Positions 57,342-64,000 of a stretch of DNA of 64,000 nt are shown piece after piece. The position numbers and the translations under genes are program-made. Below the pieces are notes generated by a model. It saw only the letters and a program-made list of their open reading frames with translations. It was not told the origin of the DNA and did not search any database. Origin of the DNA: Pyronema omphalodes (Eukaryota; Ascomycota; Pezizomycetes; Pezizales; Pyronemataceae); contig JAJJXM010000030.1 of the NCBI GenBank assembly GCA_024516155.1, positions 124,001 through 188,000 on the forward strand, written 5' to 3'. Numbering within the stretch: the first letter of the stretch is position 1; each line of letters starts with the position of its first letter.

Positions 57342-59206
57342 CTATCTGATAAACCTGGGACCAGTGAGGGGAATAGGCCGTAGAGTGTAAGCAGAAAATC
57401 CATCGGTGGTACCCGTACCCATATAGATGTCCGAAAAGTAAGATTGTTGAACGGGTTGTTCAAGTCTCATATGCATAGCAGTTGGGCGAGGGGCCATTGA
57501 AGGTTGGTATCCATGTCTAATTTGTCCGGAGTAGTGACCATATCCTCCATAGTTTGGTTGTGGCACCCGAGGGTGCACATTCTCCTGCTTATTAATGGCA
57601 GAAGGGTGTTGAACGCGGACATTGTGAGAACGTGCTGCTTGCTGAAATCTGTAAGCTGGGTTGGACAGATAATCCTGTGGGTCCTGTTGACGGGTAGGGG
57701 CGGGGTTATTGGTAGGAATATATCCTCCAGAGTTATTAGGGTGACTTCCTTGATTAGGGTTGACAGGAGGTTCCATCTGTGTCTGTTGGGTCACGGCACT
57801 AATAGAGCTAACTGTTGTTTGGTAAGTGCTCGCACGAGAGCGCTGATATCCAGGAGGGTAAAGAGAGGACTCCCCCATGTTCATAGGAACCCCATGTTGA
57901 GCCACGTTTATGCTCTTTGATAGCTCCGATTCCGCAACATATCCTCCCCATGGTGCTTGGGAGCTTTTAGGAAGCGTTCCCACCTGGCTAATTCCATATG
58001 GTAGACTTGGGTGATATAGTCCAGCCTCAAGCTGCTTGTAATGGTCCATGAGTTCTGAAGATGGGAAAGGAACAGTTACATAGTCGGCCTCGCTCCTCCT
58101 CGAGGCAGCATCATCCGACGTTTCCGGCCGCAATTTGGGGACATGTGAGACATCGCTCAAACGTCTTTGAGGAACCCGGTAAATATCGTTTTTTGGCCAA
58201 CTGTCAATACTCATGGTGGTTTCGGTTGGGGAAACTTCGTCATGTCTAGTCTCAAAGCTGTTCATAGGAATGCTGAGTGTCTGGGAGGCAATTCTCTGTG
58301 ATTTGGAAGGTGACATAGACGCATTCTTCGTTGACTGTTCTTGTTGCGAGCTCTTTCCCTTAGAATCATAATGGTATCCTGTGGAGATAATCGGGCCAAT
58401 CAAGTCGGAATCTCTGCTGGCTTCAGTTCCGCTTGTGGCCATGGAGGAGGTATTAGAGGGAATCCTTTGATCTGTGTATGCGCGATTTCTCTTGTCGTTG
58501 AAGACATCATTGTCATCATCCAAAAAGGACTGGCCCATCCTGGAGTTCTTTCCACCGGATGATTCCGCTTGATGCTGATTTATGGCTCTGAAGAATTCCT
58601 GTGGGGCATACTGTTCCTTAGCCTTGTCTTCCTCCTTAGAAACAACGCCAGGTAATCGGCCACCCGAGTACCAGTTATTGATGCTTTTTTTGAACGGAAG
58701 GCCTAGCTCGCTAAGTTTCATCATAGCGGCATTTAAGGTCTTCTCATCGGAGGAGCAAAGAGTAAGTTCGGATTCAACCTGCTTCGAAACGGGGTTAAAC
58801 GAAGGAATACCAATGGCCACCAATTGGACTCCGAATCGTTTGAGGAGCTTGGTCAAGGCAATAGCCGCATCCGAGCCTAAAGGTAATGAATGTAAGTCTG
58901 AGTGTTACCAATGAATTTCAAACAAAACTTACCTCCAGATGTATGGGTTTTAATCAACTCCTGAAGCTGTTCCTTTTCGAAGGTGTAAATGACGCAGAAT
59001 CCCTGGTCTTGCGAATTATTTCCAGAATCAATAGCACTGTGGCGTTCTGTGGAGGAGAGCTCAATTACAGAGCCATCTGCCTGCTGCTTCCCTGTGTTGT
59101 TACGCGAGGAAGGAGGGGAGAAAGACGAGCCGTGAGACATAGAGGGTGTTTGCGCAGATGAATACGAAGAGCCTTGACCAGACTGAGATAGAAATGATCT
59201 CTGCAT
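57342..59206 (-). CDS. Unidentified 602-residue protein with long disordered tail
   Basis: Exons 59206-58933 and 58876-57342 (56-bp intron with GTAAGT donor) encode 602 residues in phase. After a Ser/Gln-rich start, residues of about 65-170 look folded. They include FCVIYTFEKEQLQELI, then the splice junction, then ALTKLLKRFGVQLVAIGIPS and a second helical stretch ending NNWYSGGRLPGV. The remaining 430 residues are low-complexity: Ser, Gln, Pro and Asn-rich, with Tyr-containing repeats (GYGHYSGQIRHGY) toward the end. I do not recognise the folded region. The composition suggests a scaffold or RNA- or regulator-type protein, but this is only a hint. The ATG has a weak context (T at -3) and no in-frame ATG lies upstream in the same exon, so a further 5' exon is possible. 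It is tandem with the Pex22-like gene. Confidence 0.7.
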
Positions 59207-59599
59207 TAAACAGCGAAGCAAGACAAAGCTCAATGAAAGGGGGGATATGGTGGAGATAAAGAAGATGGATATCAACAGGATAGTGGAAGGAGGATAGTTG
59301 ATGAGAAGAAGAAAGCAGGTATACGGGAGAGAGGAAGAATTCCGAGAGGTGGAAAGCGATGGACATGGCCAACGACGCCTGGGTAGCAGCAGCTTACTAA
59401 GAGCGGGTGGTCAGAGTGAGTGGAGGTGGAGAAGCCACTCTCCGATCAACGACAGATCTTTCGAACCAAACAGGAGTACAGATATACAGACAGCCCTTCC
59501 ATTAACCGAACCATCCATTACCTCATATCATAACCATCAACAGCGCCTGAAAAAAGATACATTGGGAATACAGCAGTAACACGCTCAAAAACAATCGCT
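59207..59599. other. Gap between tandem minus-strand genes
   Basis: 393 bases holding the promoter of the 602-residue protein and the 3' end of the Pex22-like gene. Short open frames without support. Confidence 0.5.
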
Positions 59600-60943
59600 T
59601 TAATCCTCTTCAATCCTTCGTCTCCAGTCATCCTCCAACGCCCACTTTTCGACGATCTCCACTCGTTTTCCATGTCTCTTTCGGATGTCAGAATCTTCAG
59701 CCCACCACTTACCCTCTCCGTGTCGTTTTTGCCTTTCACCAGTAGTTTCTTCGTCACTGCTGACTAGTCCGTCTAACTCATCACCACCAATAACGATGAC
59801 CACACGTCTGAGAGCCGCCGAGTTCAACATTTCGTCAATCACTGAGCCCTGGGATTCTGCTATGTTGTCTTCAAAATAGGTAACATCGGTGTCAAGGGAT
59901 TTAAGCATGGCTGCAAATGAAGTTGGATCTGTGTACGGCAAGATATGTTCACGGGGAGCATCGGCGGGTAGTAATGAAGTTGCAAGCTCATATGTTGATT
60001 TAGTAAAGTCCTCGTGTCGGGATGCTTGCAAAGAAGGCGATGGCATGGGCTCTGGTACTTGAATAGTCAAAGTATCGGTAGAGGAAGGAGCTTTCTTGGG
60101 CGGAGCGATATCAAGCGGGTTGGAGGGTAGGTGAGGTGAGTAAATCAGAATGTAAGGGTTTACGTTTTTAAGGTCGAGAGGACGGGGTAACTGTGAGAGA
60201 AGAGAACGCTAATAATGTTAGCTTAAGATAAATAAACATCAGCATGAGCTTACCGATGGCATTAGGGCTTCCTCAAACTCGGCATCAGAATCATGGCCCT
60301 GCGTTGCTTTACGTTCAGCAACAACTATTGCAATTGCTTTCTTCCTCTTTGGGGCTGGAACATATTGTTGAATTGCAGGTGCGGGGATTGCAGAGGCAGC
60401 TGGACCGGCGACGGCAGAAATTGGGAATGACGTCGGCGTATCCCGAGCGGTCTCATCCACGTGGGCGGGGATCGTCGGTGCGGTGTCTATTCTTGGAGTC
60501 TCGCGGGCACTATGGGGCGCCCGCTGCAGCTCCTCCTCTTCGGCGAAATCATAGTCCTCGCCGTCACCCCGCATTTTCTCGTATGCACCCGCTGCAGCTT
60601 CCTTCATGTACTCTACTACCCCACCCATAGAAGTTGCCCGCTGCATAGCTTTGCGCTTGCGGTATAGCTCCTCCTCCCTCCGCGACTCCTCGATCGCATC
60701 TGTGTCCTCCTCCGTGATATGGTCATGGGTAAGGTGGTCTCGGCGTCTGCGTTCTCGTCGTCGGCGGTGTCGCGAAGGTTCACGTTCAGAGTCGGAACCT
60801 GGGTAGGAAGATGGCGGCGAGGACTCGGAAGAAAACCAATAAAGTCCCGCGGAGGCGATAGCAGCGGTCGTGAGGGTAAGTGCGAATGGTAAAAGTAAAG
60901 ATTGGGGCGCTGAACGGCCGCCGCCGCGTGTGGATCGCGGCAT
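59600..60943 (-). CDS. Peroxin-22-like peroxisomal membrane protein
   Basis: Exons 60943-60254 and 60208-59600 (45-bp intron with GTAAGC donor) encode 432 residues. A single N-terminal membrane helix (LLPFALTLTTAAIASAGLYW, residues 18-37) precedes a basic, Arg-rich linker (RHRRRRERRRRDH). The C-terminal half has the pattern of fungal Pex22-like proteins: STYELATSLLPADAPREHIL, a hydrophobic strand RRVVIVIGGDE, KWWAEDSDI and a terminal DDWRRRI. In fungi Pex22 anchors the ubiquitin-conjugating enzyme Pex4 at the peroxisome so that the import receptor Pex5 can be recycled. Assignment rests on topology plus these C-terminal blocks. The start has A at -3 and sits just before the membrane helix. The central acidic and Pro-rich part is probably unstructured. 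Confidence 0.72.
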
Positions 60944-63741
60944 CTTAAAGAATGTACTAATTTTTCATTCAGTTGTTTCGGTGGGGAGTCGTAAATTCGT
61001 TAAGTAACCGAGGTGATAGTGGCGAGCGCGTTGTTGTTCCTATCACCGACCGACGCTGACAGAACAGGCTGCTACGTTATGAGGGATTGGAAATCCGCCG
61101 GTCAGCGAAAATCCTAGCACAAGTACAGCTGATGGTTCACAAGCCAGTAACGGTGAAGCTCATGGCCTAATTGCAATAGTTTTCCTGGGAATTGTACAGC
61201 GCACACCTGGTGTTCTAAACTTAAGCTCACCAGCTGATCCACTTTTAGCACCAGTCTTATTACGTCACAGTTTCATGATGTGTCACTCGCGCTATCTTAT
61301 GGAGAGACCGAGTTTTGTGGCGTTCAATGTGTGGTTCAGGTGTGTATCCGACGGAAACTACGCATTAACTGTATGTACTCTACCGCGGACTCTGGCAAAA
61401 CGTCGAGTGATTTGCTGAAACGCTTATCTGGATTTGTGTTCCAATCAAACTCGATAATTTTGCATGAACTTAAAGCACTCCACAAAAACGTGTACCAAAT
61501 ACGATAACAGCCATATACACAAATCGCTGATATATGCATTATACCCCAGCCTTTGCAATTTCAAAAGCCGAACTGCAGATTATAGACAGCTTTGGCACAC
61601 CGAAAAAGGCTTGTTCTCAATCCCATTGCCCAAGTTTGGCTTCGGCATGTCCACAGGGTCAGGTGCATCCCGAATTACTACTCCAATCAAAAGACATAAT
61701 GATGCTGGTTGAAGTATAAGTCCTCTAAGGGTCGCTACTGCTTGAACAGCCAACCTTCCCTTTATTGCTAAGTATCACAGCCAAGCCTAGGAAATAGGAA
61801 TTGTGAACAACCCGTTTTTGATGTGCTGGAAGTGACAAATATTGTTCCAGTAACCATCAGATAATCATTGGTTAGACAATTTTTTTTCAGCTCTTATTGA
61901 TGTTTGTTATGCGCGCGCGTAATCCTACAAGCGCAGTGCGCACGTGCTGCGATAATAATCATTATTACCGAGGACCGAGGAGAAGTAAAAGTAATATAAA
62001 GAAAATATTAAAGGGTGTTTAAAATTCATGAATCTAATCCCCGAATGTCGTGCCAGGACTGAGAAGAAGTTTCCCAGATAATCATTTGCATCATGATAAA
62101 TCACTATTCGTGCCAAGGCGGTGTTTGTCATCACCCTGGCGCGAGTATTCGATATATATTCCATAATGCACGCCTAAGTCAAAATAAAACGTTGATCCCA
62201 CCCCTGGATCTCTTTCCCAAACCCCTGTTAGGATCATAACTACCATTCAAAATTTATCGAATATAGACTTCTCTAACGTCCCCTCCCGCCTTCAAAGAGC
62301 AAATAGGGTTCGGAATATACAGATGCGATGAAAAGCAATACGATGAAGAATGCTGGCTACAATCCCAAAATTCCGATATAAGCTCTGTAGCGAATCCTAG
62401 TGGGACTCCGGGGTAACAGCCAGGGTTCCAGACGATGTATACAATACTGTATCAAAACGTCATAACCTTGAGGTCCGAAGCGTTAATGAAATAGATCAAT
62501 CAAGCAATCAATGAATTCTCTCCCGCTTTAATAATGAACGTCTACTCCTAAAAGGTTCTTCCAATCCACATATTCTATGCACCCGCTTACCCCATATTTG
62601 ATACAAGTTTCATGATTTTCACCAAGAATTTTTGTTGCCCAATCGTTGCATAACAATATCTTACATTCCGCTTGTGTCTTATCCATACATCACCGCTGAT
62701 CATGATTCTCTGGCTTCCGCGACCTGATGCCGAGCCTCATGATGGGTGCGGCACAGGGCGAGGCTTCAGTGGTTGATGGAGGTGGAGGTGGAGGTGGTAG
62801 TGGAGAAGTTTCATTCCCAGCGGAAGCTCAAGGAGAGTTGGGCGGAGAAATAGAGATCGTCATGGAGGGTAAGGATGTCATTCGCTTCGGGAGGGAGATT
62901 TCATGGGCCGTTGAAGAATGTGGGGTCGGTAGGTTATCACTGGCGAGTGCCGAAATTAAGAGGCATGGAAGATTTGAGAGGAGGAAGAGCGTGACAAAAT
63001 TTACGAAGATGAATATTATGGTGAATTTGAGGGTTTCAGATCAGTAAAACATGATGAATTAATGGACAGGTTCAATGGTACATCTAGATACAAACTAGTC
63101 TTTTATACAATACCATTCTTGTGAGATCGGGCATTATTCCATTAATGTATGTCTTCTATCAGGATAGACGTTATAGGCAGATGACTCGACAACATAGGCC
63201 TACAGTTCCTTATGAGTGTTTGTAGCTATGTATAGGGTTAATCCTACCGTAGGGCTAGGGTGGCAAATTGTACGTTCAGTTTAGCACTCACATACGTTAT
63301 GTCATGGTTCTCACATCCCGTCGCTGTTTTTCAATGGCAAATGACCGACGGCTCGGTAATCATACGAGAAATTCTTTATAGTGTAGTTTGATCATCATTC
63401 CTTACCGTCGATCTGCCTTTCTGTCTGAGAATTTTATGCCACTGGTCCGGTATTTACTTGAAACAGCATGGAAAGTGCCTTGGGGTAGTCGTTGATGAGT
63501 TGGGCTTCGAGTAGCCTGTATGACAATTGGTGAAATGAATTACTGGGCTCAAACGTGAAACAGAATCTCACTTTATTCGTAATGGTGATTTGTAAATTCT
63601 GTCAGTACATGTAACCAGGATTACATTTCAACATAATTGTTCTGTATTTTAAAATCCGTAAAACTACAAGCCAGTGCAGCTGCGAACACTCCATCAACTT
63701 CAACACCTCCTCTGCCCCTCCCGTTCACTACCAATCATTTC
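60944..63741. other. Gene-free interval near the right edge
   Basis: 2.8 kb without a well-supported gene. A 106-codon plus-strand frame at 62727 has a Gly run and no domain. The antisense of that stretch contains a hydrophobic run but no in-frame ATG. The left end holds the promoter of the Pex22-like gene. Confidence 0.45.
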
Positions 63742-64000
63742 TTAGTTGCATACACCCCGCTCAACGCCTCCTACACAAACCCTCATTAGTTATTGGTCTT
63801 AAAATTCCATCAGTACTACCACTTACCAAAACAGGCATCGGTCTCCTTTCCTTTCTGGTAACTACGGCCGGAAATCCAGCATCCATCATCGGTCAAACCA
63901 TGGAACCTATCCCTCTTATCCGCGTTTCTATGCATGATTAGCTCGATTATCACTCGACTTTCTTAAGCCCGGGAAAACAAACCTGTCCTTCGGAGGCTCT
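63742..64000 (-). CDS. Small cysteine-containing protein, 3' part only (cut by window edge)
   Basis: Three exon pieces can be joined on the minus strand: 64000-63983, 63927-63827 and 63770-63742, separated by introns of 55 bp (GTTTGT donor, GCTAAT branch) and 56 bp (GTAAGT donor). The phases agree, and the last 44 codons end in VERGVCN and a TAA stop. Two further cysteines lie upstream, in DDGCWISGR and ETDACFG. The spacing and the Cys next to the C-terminus resemble small secreted cysteine-rich proteins. The N-terminus, and so any signal peptide, lies outside the window. Evidence is splice coherence and composition only. Confidence 0.5.

Noticed and set aside
62727..63047. A 106-codon plus-strand open frame with a Gly run
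   Set aside because: There is no domain and no homologous pattern, and the start is in low-complexity sequence. The opposite strand has an equally open hydrophobic stretch without an ATG, so neither reading is convincing.
1..64000. CRISPR arrays, bacterial operons, riboswitches
   Set aside because: The DNA is eukaryotic, with many spliceosomal introns. No spaced direct-repeat array or bacterial signals were seen.

Overview
This window looks like nuclear DNA of a filamentous ascomycete. The genes carry short GT-AG introns (45-92 bp, with CTAAC/CTGAC-type branch sites), and several families are typically fungal: a C2H2 plus Zn2Cys6 transcription factor, a peroxin-22-like protein, a small secreted cysteine-rich protein with a dibasic processing site, and a BrlA-like C2H2 regulator. 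A Leotiomycete of the Botrytis/Sclerotinia type would fit, but that is an inference from general resemblance and I could not check it. I found 18 protein-coding genes (one cut by the right edge), one tRNA-Trp and two tRNA-like relics. Exon boundaries were worked out by hand from splice signals, and reading phase was checked across every junction.

Layout. 1-15 kb is gene-poor: a small three-exon membrane protein (2.1-2.8 kb, minus) and a BrlA-like C2H2 regulator (6.4-7.6 kb, minus) whose start codon is split by an intron, followed by about 7.5 kb with no convincing gene. 15-31 kb is denser: a MOSC-domain protein (plus), a SET-domain protein (minus), a single-pass membrane protein with a cysteine-rich ectodomain (minus) and a full-length 1788-residue DDX60-like SKI2-type helicase (plus). 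31-47.9 kb is again gene-poor and holds mainly secreted products: an SH3-like six-cysteine protein, a secreted P-T-G-x repeat protein and an M43-type metalloprotease, plus one unidentified small protein. 47.9-55.5 kb holds four consecutive plus-strand genes: a secreted DUF3237 protein, a C2H C/Zn2Cys6 transcription factor, a Baeyer-Villiger-like flavin monooxygenase and a short-chain dehydrogenase. 56-61 kb holds tRNA-Trp, a small cysteine-rich protein, an unidentified 602-residue protein and the Pex22-like protein. The right edge cuts a gene for another small cysteine-rich protein.

How the genes may work together. The strongest candidate system is the 47.9-55.5 kb block: a regulator of the pathway-specific kind between an accessory DUF3237 protein and two redox enzymes (flavin monooxygenase, SDR), all in one orientation. 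That is the usual shape of a small fungal catabolic or specialised-metabolism cluster, although no backbone synthase is present. The secreted genes at 33.8-42.1 kb in sparse DNA form a second candidate unit, of the kind often seen in host- or environment-facing accessory regions. The remaining genes look like ordinary housekeeping or regulatory genes.
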